From Myxocyprinus asiaticus (Eukaryota > Chordata > Actinopteri > Cypriniformes > Catostomidae), in contig NC_059358.1 of NCBI RefSeq assembly GCF_019703515.2, forward strand, positions 47,465,094 to 47,529,093: 64,000 nt of DNA. The letters run 5' to 3'. Made by a program: the position numbers and the translations under genes. Below the pieces are notes generated by a model. That model did not search any database and was not told where the DNA came from. It saw only the letters and a list, made by a program, of their open reading frames with translations. This document shows positions 9,179 through 19,807 of the stretch, in pieces; the stretch's first letter is position 1; each line of letters starts with the position of its first letter.

Positions 9179-11730
9179 TTAAATCAATTGCACCATAATA
9201 CCACCAACACATCAGTTTTAACACACGAGGGGACCGGGTTTTGGACCATTGCTATTCTCCCTTCCGGGATGGCTACAAATCCCTACCCCGCCCACCATTT
9301 GGCAAATCGGACAACTCTTCCATTCTGCTTCTGCCCACTTACAGGCAGAAACTGAAACAGGATGCACCCACCCTCAGAACGATCCAGTGCTGGTCGGACC
9401 AATCAGATTCTACGCTACAAGACTGTTTTGATCACGCGGACTGGGAGATGTTCCGGTCCGCCTCTGATGACGACATCGAGGTTTACGCTGATAGCGTAAC
9501 GTGTTTCATCAGAAAGTGCGTAGAGGATGTTGTTCCATCCAAAACTATATGGATCTACCCGAACCAGGAAACCTTGGATTAATAGCGATGTTCGAGCAGC
9601 ACTTAATGTACAGACCTCCACTTTTAATTCTGGGAACGTGGAGGATCATAAACAAGCCAGTTATGCCCTCCGAAATACTATCAGAGGAGCAAAACGCCAG
9701 TACAGGAACAAGATTGAAGGACAGTTTAACACCACCAACTCTAGAAGCTTGTGGCAGGGATTTAATATCATCACAGACTTTAAAGGGAATAAAAACTCCC
9801 GGATGAGCTAAATACTTTTTATGCACGGTTCGAGGGAAATAACAATGCCCTTGCTGAGAGAGCTCTCGCGGCTGAACCTACAGAGGTTAGTTCACTCTCC
9901 GTCTCTGTAGTGTATGTAACCCGATCCTTCCGATGGGTGAATATCCGTAAAGCTGCAGGTCCAGACGGCATTCCGGGCCGCGTCATCAGAGCGTGCGCGA
10001 ACCAACTGTCTGGTGTTTTTATGGACATTTTCAACCTTTCCCTCTCTTTGTCTGTAGTCCCCACATGCTTTAAAACGTCCACCATTGTGCCTGTACCAAA
10101 GCAATCCAAAATCACTTGCTTAAATGACTGGCGTCCTGTTGCTCTGACCCCCATCATCAGCAAATGCTTTGGGAGACTAATCAGAGATTACATCTGCTCT
10201 GTGCTGCCTCCATCACTGGACCCATTGCAGTTTGCTTACCACAACAACCGCTCCACTGATGATGCCATTGCATCTACAATACACACTGCTCTCTCCCACC
10301 TGGAAAAAAGGAACACTTATGTGAGAATGCTGTTTGTAGACTACAGCTCAGCATTCAAGACCATAGTGCCCTCCAAGCTTGATGAGAAACCCTGGGCTCA
10401 AACAGCTCGCTGTGCAGCTGGATCCTGGACTTCCTATCAAGCAGAAGCCAGGTGGTTAGAATGGGCAGTAACATCTCCTCATCACTGACCCTCAACACTG
10501 GAGCCACACAAGGCTGTGTTCTTAGCCCACTCCTGTATTCCCTGTACACACATGACTGTGTGGCAACACATAGCTCCAATGCCATCATTAAGTTTGCTGA
10601 TGATACGACGGTGGTAGGTCTGATCACTGACAATGATTAAACAGCCTACAGAGAGCAGGTGCACACTCTGACACACTGGTGTCAGGAGCACAACATCTCC
10701 CTCAACGTCAGTAAGACAAAGGAGCTTGTGGTGGACTTCAGGAGAAGAGAAAGAGAACACAGCCCCATCACCATCAATGGAGCACCAGTGGAGAGAGTCA
10801 GCAGCTTCAAGTTCCTGGGTGTCCACATCACTGAGGAACTCACATGGTCCGTCCACACTGAGGCCGTTGTGAAGAAGGCTCACCGGTGCCTCTTCTTCCT
10901 GAGACGGCTGAGGAAGTTTGGAATGAACCGCCACATCCTCACACAGTTCTACACCAGCACTGTAGAGAGCATCCTGACTGGCTGCATCTCTGCCTGTTAC
11001 GGCAATAGCACCGCCCACAACCGCAAAGCCCTGCAAAGGGTGGTGCGAACTGCCAGACACATCATCGGAGGTGAGCTTCCCTCCCTCCAGGACATATACA
11101 CCAGGCGATGTGTGAAAAAAGCTTAGAGGATCATCAGAGACTCCAGCCACCCGAGCCATGGGCTGCTCTCACTGCTACCATCAGGCAGGCGGTATTGCAG
11201 CATCAGGACCCGCACCAGCCGACTTCATGACAGCTTCTTCCCCCAAGCAATCAGACTTTTGAACTCTTGATCTCTCATGATCAATATACATCAGCACTGC
11301 ACTTTATTAATCTTATTATCTCACACTGGACTGTCATAAATTATATTCTCTTAACAACACACTGGCAACTGAATATCAACCGACAGCCTGAATGTCAATA
11401 CAGTACAATACAACATACTGTACATTTTATAATTCTATATATACTATTTTTTTTATTGTATAATGTGTATTTTATATTGTGTGTATTGTATAATGTACAT
11501 TGTATGTTATTATTTGTATATTGTGTTGTGTGTAATTATGTGTATATTAGATTTTAAATTGTGTTGTGTAAATTTGATGTTTATTGTAGATTGGTATATG
11601 TCTCATCACTGTCACAACTGCTATGTTGCTTGGAACTGCACCCAGGAATTTCACACACTATTGCACTTGTGTATATGGTTGTGTGACAATAAAAGTGATT
11701 TGATTTGATTTGATTTGATTTGATTTGATT
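9172..11730 (+). mobile_element. 5'-truncated CR1/L2/Rex-group LINE
   Basis: This non-LTR retrotransposon lies in the same orientation as the host Tc1. The 5' side is truncated: only the last part of the APE-type endonuclease remains. A reverse transcriptase and C-terminal region follow, then a 3' tail ending ACAATAAAAGTGATTTGATT with several TGATT-type units to 11730. Microsatellite-like 3' tails are typical of this LINE group. The clade call rests on the protein style (LDHCY...SDH endonuclease end, [11 protein letters not shown] box). The distinction between CR1, L2 and Rex1 is not certain. Confidence 0.82.
9226..11272 (+). pseudogene. LINE ORF2 relic: endonuclease end, reverse transcriptase, C-terminal region
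   Basis: In order: the endonuclease C-terminus RGDRVLDHCYSPFRDGYKSL then GKSDNSSILLLPTYRQKLKQ; a linker (DCFDHADWEMF ... KPWINSDVRAAL ... AKRQYRNKIEGQF); RT motifs [88 protein letters not shown] and FADDTTVVG; then LNVSKTKELVVDFR, FKFLGVHIT and RCVKKA...PSGRRY near 11200. Frameshifts and stops occur at about 9370, 9580, 9810, 10440, 10640 and 11125. The endonuclease SDH box reads SDN, losing the catalytic His. RT catalytic Asp residues are still visible. It is dead. Confidence 0.85.
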
Positions 11731-12062
11731 TGCAGGCTCATCCTGACATGACCCTCCAGCATGACAATGCCACCAGCCATACTGCTTGTTCTGTGCATGA
11801 TTTCCTGCAAGACAGGAATGTCAGTGTTCTGCCATTGCCAGCGAAGAACCCAGATCTCAATCCCATTGAGCACGTCTGGGACCTGTTGGATCGGAGGGTG
11901 AGGGCTAGGGCCATTCCCCCCAGAAATGTCCAGCAACTTGCAAGTGCCTTGGTGGAAGAGTGGGGTAACATCTCACAGCAATAACTGGCAAATCTGGCGC
12001 AGTCTATGAGGAGGAGATGCACTGCAGTACTTAATGCAGCTGGTGGTCACACCAGATACTGA
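11731..12062 (+). pseudogene. Tc1 transposase, C-terminal part
   Basis: The transposase resumes at QAHPDMTLQHDNATSHTA (second catalytic Asp in QHDNA). It continues NVSVLPLPAKNPDLNPIEHVWDLLDRRVRARAIP (third acidic residue in NPIEH), then EEWGNISQQ, a stop at 11982-11984, and LANLAQSMRRRCTAVLNAAGGHTRY with the natural stop at 12060-12062. With the N-terminal part, all three DDE residues can be seen. From knowledge of the family, roughly 90 bp between the WGGVSH region and QAHPDM appear to be missing at the LINE insertion site. Confidence 0.87.
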
Positions 12063-12262
12063 CTTTTACTTTTTAATTTTGACCCCCCCTTTGTTCAGGG
12101 ACACATTATTCCATATCTGTTAATCACATGTATGTGAAACTTGTTCAGTTTATGTCTTTGTTGTTGAATCCTTTTATGTTCATACAAATATTTACACATG
12201 TTAAGTTTGCTGAAAATAAAAGCAGTTGAAAGTGAGAGGACGTTACTTTTTTTTGCTGAGTT

Positions 12263-12805
12263 TATTTGAATTTATAAGTATGTATTCAGATTTAAAATGA
12301 TATATTCCGATTTACAATTATATATTCGGATTTATAACTATATATTCCAATTTAAAATGATATATTCAGATTTACAATTATATATTCGGATTTATAACTA
12401 TATATTCCAATTTAAAATGATATATTCAGATTTATAACTATATTTCAGACTTAAAATTATATATTCAGATTTTAAATTCTATATTTGGATTTATAGCTAT
12501 ATATTTGGATTTATAAGTATATATTCAGATTTAAAATTATACATGCAGATTTACAATAATATATTCAGATTTCTAATGATATATTCAGATTTATAACTGT
12601 ATTTCAGACTTAAAATTATATATTCAGATTAACAATAATTTATTTGGATTTATAACTATATATTCAGATTTATATTAATATATTCAGATTTACAACTATA
12701 TATTCAGATTTAAAATTATATATTTAGATTTACTATTATATATTTGGATTTATAAGTATATATTCAGATTTAAAATTATATATTCAGGTTTATAACTTAA
12801 TATAT
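12263..12805. repeat. 20-bp AT-rich minisatellite, right segment
   Basis: This continues the array broken at 8318, with units such as ATTCAGATTTATAACTATAT and a more homogenised subregion at 12300-12430 where a roughly 60-bp triplet of units is repeated. It ends near 12805, after which the sequence becomes ordinary AT-rich DNA. Confidence 0.85.
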
Positions 12806-13114
12806 TCAGCTCTTTTTTCTCACTCATATTTCTCCACAATTATACAACACTCTTACTATTGTAATCATGTCTCAGCTCAAATCAATATCAAACTAATGCA
12901 ATTGAATGCAGTTATTACATAAAATATTCCATATTTTTCAAACTGCTTCAGATCTTAAGTCTTTTTTCACCCACAGTATTTGATTATTTTTTAGTTTAAA
13001 AGTGAATAATTTTAATAAGGTCCATTGTAATAAAATAATGATGCTGTAAGTGATATTCATTATAATATGAGTGAAGAAGAACACATTTGTGCCCTGGAGT
13101 TGATGAAGGGGTAC
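12806..13114. other. non-coding stretch, no gene seen
   Basis: AT-rich unique-looking sequence between the minisatellite and the tail of the L2 element. No domain-bearing frame or element end was identified. Confidence 0.5.
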
Positions 13115-13205
13115 TTTACTCAACTCAACTCTCAACTCAACTCACTTCATTTATTTAGCACATTTAAAACAACAGAGTTGAGCAAAGTGCTTCACAATTA
13201 AAAAA
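13115..13205 (-). mobile_element. 3' end and tail of an L2-type LINE (piece 1 of 3)
   Basis: On the minus strand this reads TGTGAAGCACTTTGCTCAAC, an AAATAAATGAAGT stretch, then repeated TTGAG pentamers to about 13115. This is the form of an L2-group LINE 3' end with a short-unit tail. The rest of the same LINE reappears at 18899-19161 and 21535-21935, also on the minus strand. The pieces are separated by two later insertions. Confidence 0.65.
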
Positions 13206-13351
13206 GAATATATAATGAGCGGTCTTATGGGCGCCATGCGAGGGTCAGACGTGTGAATGGTGAGTGCTGCGCACTTTGCTAGTTTTAATAATATTTGTGT
13301 CACAAACCGGTGATAATTCGATAAACCCTGATCCTTAATTGTTTTAGGAAG

Positions 13352-14191
13352 ACAATAAGTCGAAGAATTCAAAATCCTCGGTCTCTGGAGATATTAAAAG
13401 ACACTTACGTGCTCGGGCTGATTCCCCTTAGAAACAGGCTGGAAGCCCCGGACTCAATTCGGATGGTGAACTGAAAGAAATGCGCCATGAATTGATGAAT
13501 GTGTCGGCAATGCTGACAAAGGTTGTTACTGACTTGGAGGATCTGGCTGTAATATGTCGATCGATCACGGCCATGGAGACGAAATGGTTGGTTACAAGAG
13601 TTGCGGATGTTGAGAAACGGATCGATTATCTGGAGTCATCGGCGAGAGAATTAGCTGCTAATCCGCTAGCGACAAGATAGATTTGGAGCGCATCTGGGAA
13701 AAACTGGAGGACTTGGAGGATCGTAATCGACGAAACAACGTCTGAATTGTTAGAATTCCTGAGGACGAAGAAGGCCAAAATATGATGAATTCCTAGACGA
13801 GCTCTTCCCGAGTCTGCTCGACATAACAGGCTATAAGCTGGAAATTGAGCGAGCTCACAGAGTTCCAGGTCGGAGATCTGCGGAGGGAGACATGCCCCGA
13901 TCAATTCTGGCCAAATTTCTGAGATCATCCGATAAAGATCTCATGTTACGCGAGGCGATGAGTAAAGGAAGGCTTTCTTGGAAGAACCACAGTGTTTTCT
14001 TGTTCCCAGACTTTGCGAATTCAACAAGAGGGAAATGTTATCGATTCAAGGAATGCAAGAAACTCTTACATCAACGGAAGGTCACTTTTGCTCTGATGTT
14101 TCCAGCCAAACTGAGAATAGATGCTAAGGATGGCCGCAAAATATTTACATGCCCACAGCAAGCTATATCCTTCATAAAGACAATCGAGTGA
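13352..14191 (+). pseudogene. L1-type ORF1 (RNA-binding chaperone) relic
   Basis: ORF1 proteins coat the LINE RNA in the ribonucleoprotein particle. The relic begins near 13352 (KNSKSSVSGDIKRHLRARA), has a stop after DSP, then a coiled-coil-like part (MRHELMNVSAMLTKVVTDLEDLAV ... VADVEKRIDYLESSARELA). After a frameshifted stretch at 13680-13880 it continues with a C-terminal domain (RSILAKFLRSSDKDLMLREA ... FPDFANSTRGKCYRFKECKKLL ... FALMFPAKLRI) to 14191. The order of coiled coil, RRM-like part and C-terminal domain matches L1 ORF1p. Several frameshifts and stops disable it. Confidence 0.75.
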
Positions 14192-14932
14192 GTAAGCTAT
14201 TTGGTGATTTGCATGTTGATGCCTAGTGGGCTTGACTCACTGAACATTCACTTGACTGTCCGAGGAAGCTGAGCGCCTTTTTTGTTTCTTTTTGTGTTGG
14301 TTCCGCCTAGCGGCTGGAGTCGGGACAGTTGTGGATGAATCTGCATGTTCTTTGTGCTTATGCCTCCTATCGGCTGGAGTTTTTTGGAATATTTCTTGCA
14401 GGACATTGGAGTGATTAGGGCATGTGTTGCACTCGTGTAACGACTGAATGGGCCGGCTTACTGAACATTAATTTGACTGCCCGAGGAACTGAATGGCCCC
14501 CTTTTTTTTCTTTTTTTTCTTTTGTGTGTGTGCTGGTTCTGCTAGCGGCTGGAGTTTGTTTTGTGGAGGAACACACCTTCAGGGCAGTCTACACGTTTTT
14601 TGTGTTTTTTCCGCTTATTGGCTGGAGTTTGTTTTATAGATTATTTTCTGTTATGTAATTCTGTCTCACAAAATTTGTATAGAAACACTAGACTTGAGCA
14701 ATCCAATGGCAAAGTTGTGGTGGGGGCTTTCGTAGGCATACATAGACCGTTTGAGTTTGGAGGGTTGGACGCCAGTTGGCGCTGTCGTGCGTGGGGTTAA
14801 TGCACACGTTTTTCTTTTTTCTGTTTGTGTGGTTCTGGGGGAAGTTCGGGGTTTGACTGTTGCATTAATGTTGGACTGTGGTCGTTATAATTTTATTTTT
14901 GTTATACAATATATTTTTTATAATATGTCAAA
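14192..14932. repeat. L1-like inter-ORF spacer with tandem ~120-250 bp units
   Basis: This 740-bp T- and G-rich spacer contains four occurrences of a GGCTGGAGT motif preceded by CTAGC, CTATC or CTTATT (near 14310, 14355, 14550 and 14620). It also has two copies of a CTGAACATT-ATTTGACTG-CCGAGGAA block (14238 and 14460). It is longer than usual between LINE ORFs and seems to have grown by partial duplication. No coding signature was found. Confidence 0.55.
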
Positions 14933-17900
14933 ATGTCAAATGTTAGTATGAGTGGATTGTCTCTCTCCATGTGGAATGTGAAGGGGTTGGGACACCCTAT
15001 AAAAAGAAAGAAGGTTATTTCTTTTCTTAAGCTTAAGAAATATGATATAGTGTTTCTTCAAGAAATGCATCTTTCCTCGCAGGAAGCTGAAGAATTTGGG
15101 AGGATATGGGGTGGGCATGTTTTCTTTAGTGCTGGCTCAAGTAAGAGCAAGGGAGTCATTACACTGATAAGTAAACATCTACAATATAAATGTCTCAAAT
15201 AAATGTATTAATTTATTAAAGAAAAATTAGGAAGAGTCATTATTGTTTAAGCAGAAATTCAGGGACAAAGGTTGATTTTGGATAATATCTACGCACCTAA
15301 CGCTGATGATCAGGGCTTTTTTATAGATCTTGAAGGGATGTTACAAGCTGCTGGCACCCCTCATGATATAATATTGGGAGGAGACTTTAATCTTTTGATG
15401 GACTCAGTCCTTGATCATAGTGTATCAAAAGTTTGCAAGCCCCCTAGAGCAACAGTGATGCTTCACAGGATGTGTAAAAATCTTGGTCTTACAGATATTT
15501 GGAGACTTTTGAACCCATCTGGGAGGGACTACACATTATTTTCACCAGTCCTTAAGATTTATTCCAGAATAGATTTTTTTTTAATATATATCTAAGTCAC
15601 TCATTCCATCTGTTGTTGACTGCTCAATTGGAAAGATCTTAGTCTCAGATCACGCCCTGGTGAGTTTAGAGGTGTTGCCACATACGGAGAAAAGGAAATC
15701 ATATAGTTGGCGCTTTAATGTATCCCTTTTGAAAAATCCTTATTTCCAACAAATGTTAAAGGCTGAAATCAGTGTTTATATGGAGACCAACTGGTCCTCA
15801 GTATCCTCTGTGGGTGTGGCTTGGGAGGCATTGTTCTTAGGGGTTGGATCATACAGTATGCCTCATTCACCAAAAAATCCAAAGCATGAGAACTCGTGGA
15901 GTTGGAAGGGAATATTAAAAGTGCTGAGGCAGAGCTGAAGTGCCAAATGTCATCTGATGGCCTCAGAGAATTGACCTGATTGAATACAGATATAATACTA
16001 TTTTGTCATGTAAGGTGAAGTTTTGGCTATTCAGGGCAAGACAGTGATACTTTGAGTCAGGGGACAAAGCAGGGAAGCTTTTGGCTAGATATATAAAGCA
16101 GAGAGTGTCTTTTTCTGCCATTCCTTCAGTGAAATCTGCTAGTGGTGAAATATTTACATGGTGATATTAATAATACTTTTAAAGAATTCTTGTTTTGATC
16201 TCTATAGTTCCACGTCCAAACTTTGTGGAACCATTAGAACTTCCTAAACTGACGACTAAGCAAAGAAATTCTCTTGATTCTGAGATAACCTTGGAGGATC
16301 TTGGTGAGGTAATCAAGGCCTTGCCTACAGGCAAGGCTACAGGGCCAGATGGATTTGCCACTGAATTTTTTAGATCTTATGCTACAGAACTGGCTCCACT
16401 TTTGTTCGAAGTTTATACGGAATCATTAAAGAATGGAAAGCTTCTGCCAACCATGACACAAGCTCAGATCAGTCTGATTCTTAAAAAGGACAAAGATCCA
16501 AGTGTAAGAGTGTAAAAGTTACCGTCCAATTTCCCTGATCCAGCTAGATGTAAAAAACATTTTCAAAAATATTAGCTAACTGATTAAGTAAAGTTATGAC
16601 TTCTCTTATACATATAGATCAGGTGGGGTTTATTCGGGGCCGCAGCTCTTCTGATAACATTAGGCGTTTCATCAATATCATGTGGTCAGTGGCAAATGAT
16701 CAGACTCTGGTCACTGCCATCTCACTTGATGCCGAAAAGGATTAAGTTACTTTATAGACACCCAGTAGTCGTGGTACAAACAAATGGATTAATTTCAGAT
16801 TATTTTACTCTGGATAGGGGCACCTGGCAGGGTTGCCCTCTTTCCCCATTATTGTTCTGTCTTGCCCTAGAACCATTATCAGTCACGATAAGAAAGGAGG
16901 ATGATTTTCCAGGGGTGGTGGCCGGAGGCATGGCGCATAAGCTTTTGTTTTACGCAGATTATATTTTATTATTCATCTCCAACCCTAGATCTATGCCTTG
17001 CCTCTCAGGATTATCAATTCCTTCTCTAAGTTCTCAGGATACAGAGTCAGTTGGTCTAAATCCGAAGCTTTGGCTCTGACAGCGTACTGCCCAGTAATGG
17101 CTTTTCAGCTGGGCACCTTCCATTGGCCCAAACAGGGCATTAAGTATTTGGGTATTTTATTTCCAGCAAATTTGTCTGATTTAGTTAGAGTTAATTTTGA
17201 CCCTTTAATAAAAAGGTTTTCGAGTGATGTGTGCGGGTGGGCTTTATTACATTTATCTATGATTGGGAAGGTTAATGTTATTAAAATGAATTGTATTCCA
17301 AAATTCAACTACCTGTTCCAATATCTCCCTGTAGATGTCCTCCTCTCTTATTTCAAGCAATTTGATAGCATAGCGCAGTCCTTCATTTGGAATGGTAAAC
17401 GTCCCAGATTACATTTCAATAAATTACATAGGCCATTTGACAAAGGTGGGCTAGGCCTACCCAATATTTTGTTTTATTATTATGCATTTGGTCTCAGACA
17501 TTTGGCTCATTGGTTGCTTCCACCTGAGAGAGCCCCTCACAAGTTTTGTATTGAACAGGAAGTCCTTGTCCCTATTTCGCCATTGCAAAGCCTTTCTATT
17601 AAACTATCCGGAGAAGTTAAGTCATACTCCATTATCTCGCATTTGCATGCGGTATGGACAAAAGTGCCCAGAGTGTTTAATTCAGACATATATAATTAAG
17701 TATTAATAAGTCCCCTTTCTGTTGGTCAGAGTGCAGTAACTCCCTCACAATCCACTCTGTGACCTATATGAGAGTGGAGTGTTGAGATCTTTTGAAAATT
17801 TGGTTCAACATTTTAATATTCCTGTATCTCAGTTCTTTAAGTATTTTCAGCTGCGCCACCTGCTCTGTACTATTTTTGGGAGTAGCATACACCCCCCTAA

Positions 17901-18602
17901 AGTGGCAGATACTCTGGCAGTGGTGATTACTGCTTTTGGAAAAGATCATGATGCATCAGTGTATTAATCCCTGTTAATTCAGAGTCTGGGGGACGGAGCT
18001 TCAACTTCTCTCAAGAGATTATGGGAGCAAGATTTAAACTTGGTATTGGAGGAGGGAGTGTGGGCTAGGATTCTAAAAAGCATCAAGTCTACATCTAGAG
18101 ATGCAAGGGTCCGTCTGATGCAATTTAAGATTTTTCATCGATTCTGTTGGACACCCTCTAGACTGTGTAAGCTTGGTCTTAAAGACACACTCACCTGGCA
18201 GTGCCAGTCAGAAGACGGGGACACAACATGTTTTTTGCGGATGTGTTAAGATCCAAGTATTTTGATTGAGGGTTCAGAGCTTTATGTGTGAGGTATTAGA
18301 CACTCAATTTTCATTTTGTCCCAGACTCTGCATCCTGGGCGCTTGGTCAGTAATAAACATTGGGGATGGATATTTAAAAAGTTGAGTCCTAGCCGGAGTC
18401 ATGATTGGCAGACAAATTATTCTCAGGGGATGGATTTCGGCTGGGGCACCCTCGTTTAGGGAGTGGTGTGGGGAGATGGGCAGAGTTTGAGGAGGTGATT
18501 TTTAGAGAGCTGGGAAAGTGGGATTTGTTTGTCAGGAAGTGGGGTGGATATTTGGCTTTTTTGGAGGGTTCTCAGGGAGGGGCAGTGGAAAGGGATTTGT
18601 AG
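14933..18602 (+). pseudogene. L1-type ORF2 relic: endonuclease, reverse transcriptase, C-terminal region
   Basis: ORF2 nicks DNA and copies the RNA at the target. The visible order is an APE endonuclease start (LSLSMWNVKGLGHPIKRKKV, VFLQEMHLS), DNIYAPNADDQGFF, the GGDFN box near 15380, RIDFFLI, and SDHALVSLE near 15650. RT motifs follow: LPTGKATGPDGFATEFFRSY, QISLILKKDKDP, GTWQGCPLSPLLFCLALEPL and an active-site box reading FYADYILLF. Downstream are FSGYRVSWSKSEAL, KYLGILFPANL, SFIWNGKRPRLHFNKLHRPF and GGLGLPN, ending near 18600. At least eight frameshifts or stops occur. The YADD box is mutated to YADY, removing a catalytic Asp. Confidence 0.83.
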
Positions 18603-18847
18603 TTTAGTTTGATGTGTGTATTCTTGATGTTGTTTGAAAGCATATATTTTTTTAATGTTTTTATTTTTTATTTTATTTTATTTTATTTATTTTTTATGTT
18701 CTAATTGTTGGTGACCACTGTGCGTGTTTGTGTCGGGTGGGGGGGTGGGGGAATGTTCGGGGGGAGGGGTTTAATGTATATAATTGATTCTGTATATTGT
18801 TGTGTTTGTATGATATATGTAAGGAATCAATAAAAACTGTTAATAGT

Positions 18848-18851
<4 letters not shown>

Positions 18852-18898
<47 letters not shown>
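18852..18898. repeat. (TA)n microsatellite at LINE 3' junction
   Basis: About 23 TA units lie directly after the 3' end of the L1-like element and before L2 sequence resumes. It probably grew from the A/T-rich LINE tail. It generates artificial Ile-Tyr frames. Confidence 0.95.
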
Positions 18899-18901
<3 letters not shown>

Positions 18902-19161
18902 AGCAAATTGACAAACACTACCAAGACACATACACACAACCAGTTTATACTCTCTGATAAAAGGCTGGATATACAGTGTGCAACCAATAGCAGAGCAAAC
19001 ATCCGCAAAACTCAAGATTCCCCAGATTCACAAGCCAGTGTAAAAAGGTATGTTTTCAGCTGAGACTTAAAAGACTCATGTAAAGGGGGAGATTATTCCA
19101 TAGCTTCAGGGCAATTACAGAGAATGCCCAGTCACCCTTTGACATTTGCTTGGACTGAGGG
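18899..19161 (-). mobile_element. L2-type LINE fragment (piece 2 of 3)
   Basis: The minus strand encodes the end of an L2-group ORF2: GDWAFSVIALKLWNNLPLYM, then SLLSLS, a stop and KHTFL. This is the usual GDRAFSVAAPKLWNSLP ending of that family. The 3' untranslated part follows towards 18899, where the L1-like element interrupts it. The left neighbour 13115-13205 supplies its 3' tail. Confidence 0.72.
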
Positions 19162-19552
19162 TGTAACGATGTTGCTGATGTTGGCAATGACAAGGCAATG
19201 ACGATGGTGTGAAGAACCCAAGTGAAATTTTATTCCAAACATGATATCCAGAAACCCTAACAACAAACGTGAATAAAACAAAACACATAACTTGACTTGA
19301 CATAAACTTCACAATCCAACAAAGTTACATTCACAAACAATATCTGACAATGGACAATGGCAAACATGAGGCTTAAATACATGGACAAGTGTAACAAGAC
19401 AAACAAGTTAACCAATGAAAAGACAGAACTGATAACAAGATAACTAGACAATAAACCAATGAAAACAAGACACATGAACATGGAGGGAAACAGGAAATAC
19501 ATTTTCAAAATAAAAGACATGATAAACATGAACCAACAGAATAAACATGACA
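19162..19552 (-). repeat. 3' LTR (minus-strand element)
   Basis: 391 bp, TG...CA bounded in plus orientation. It is shorter than the other LTR mainly because it lacks a block around AATCACATGACCAGGGGACC that is present near 21440-21480. Several substitutions separate the two LTRs, so the insertion is not recent. Confidence 0.9.
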
Positions 19553-19807
19553 TATCCCTTCCACTAGAGGCGGCTCCCGACGCCCCAACACATTAACAAA
19601 CATGGCATAATCCCAAAATTCTGTATGGAGCTTGGGGGGGGGTCTTGAGGCATGGCTCGGCAAAACAGGCCATGGAGCATGGGATCAGGGCAAAGTCTGT
19701 GGAAGGTGGAGCCATGAGAGACTCGAGGGGCGGAGCCTTGAGAGACTTGAGGGGTGGAGCCATGGAAGGCAGAGCCGTGAGAGACTTGAAGGGTGACACC
19801 AGGGAAC

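Larger units (their letters stand above)
8319..12262 (+). mobile_element. Tc1-like transposon interrupted by a LINE
   Basis: The ends are AACTCAGCAAAAAAAA on the left and the matching TTTTTTTTGCTGAGTT on the right, followed in each TIR by a GAAACGTCC-like block. TA is duplicated at 8317-8318 and 12263-12264. The element sits inside the 20-bp minisatellite, which resumes directly after it. Without the LINE (about 9172-11730) it would be about 1.4 kb, a normal Tc1 size. The plus-strand transposase is readable on both sides of the LINE. Confidence 0.9.
13206..18851 (+). mobile_element. near full-length L1-like LINE, decayed
   Basis: It has a 5' leader, an ORF1 relic (13352-14191), an unusually long spacer (14192-14932), an ORF2 relic (14933-18602) and a 3' end with AATCAATAAAAACTG followed by a (TA)n run. 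The overall length of about 5.6 kb fits a fish L1-clade element of the Tx1/Swimmer style. It is flanked on both sides by minus-strand L2 sequence, so it inserted into that L2. The 5' boundary is approximate. Confidence 0.8.

Noticed and set aside
10482..11159. Minus-strand 225-residue open frame
   Set aside because: It lies antisense to well-recognised LINE reverse transcriptase motifs on the plus strand.
7613..12805. CRISPR-like array
   Set aside because: The regular 20-bp repeats have no unique spacers. It is a degenerate AT-rich minisatellite in a eukaryotic genome.
18797..19063. Open frames with long Ile-Tyr runs
   Set aside because: They are produced by the (TA)n microsatellite at 18852-18898 and have no protein features.
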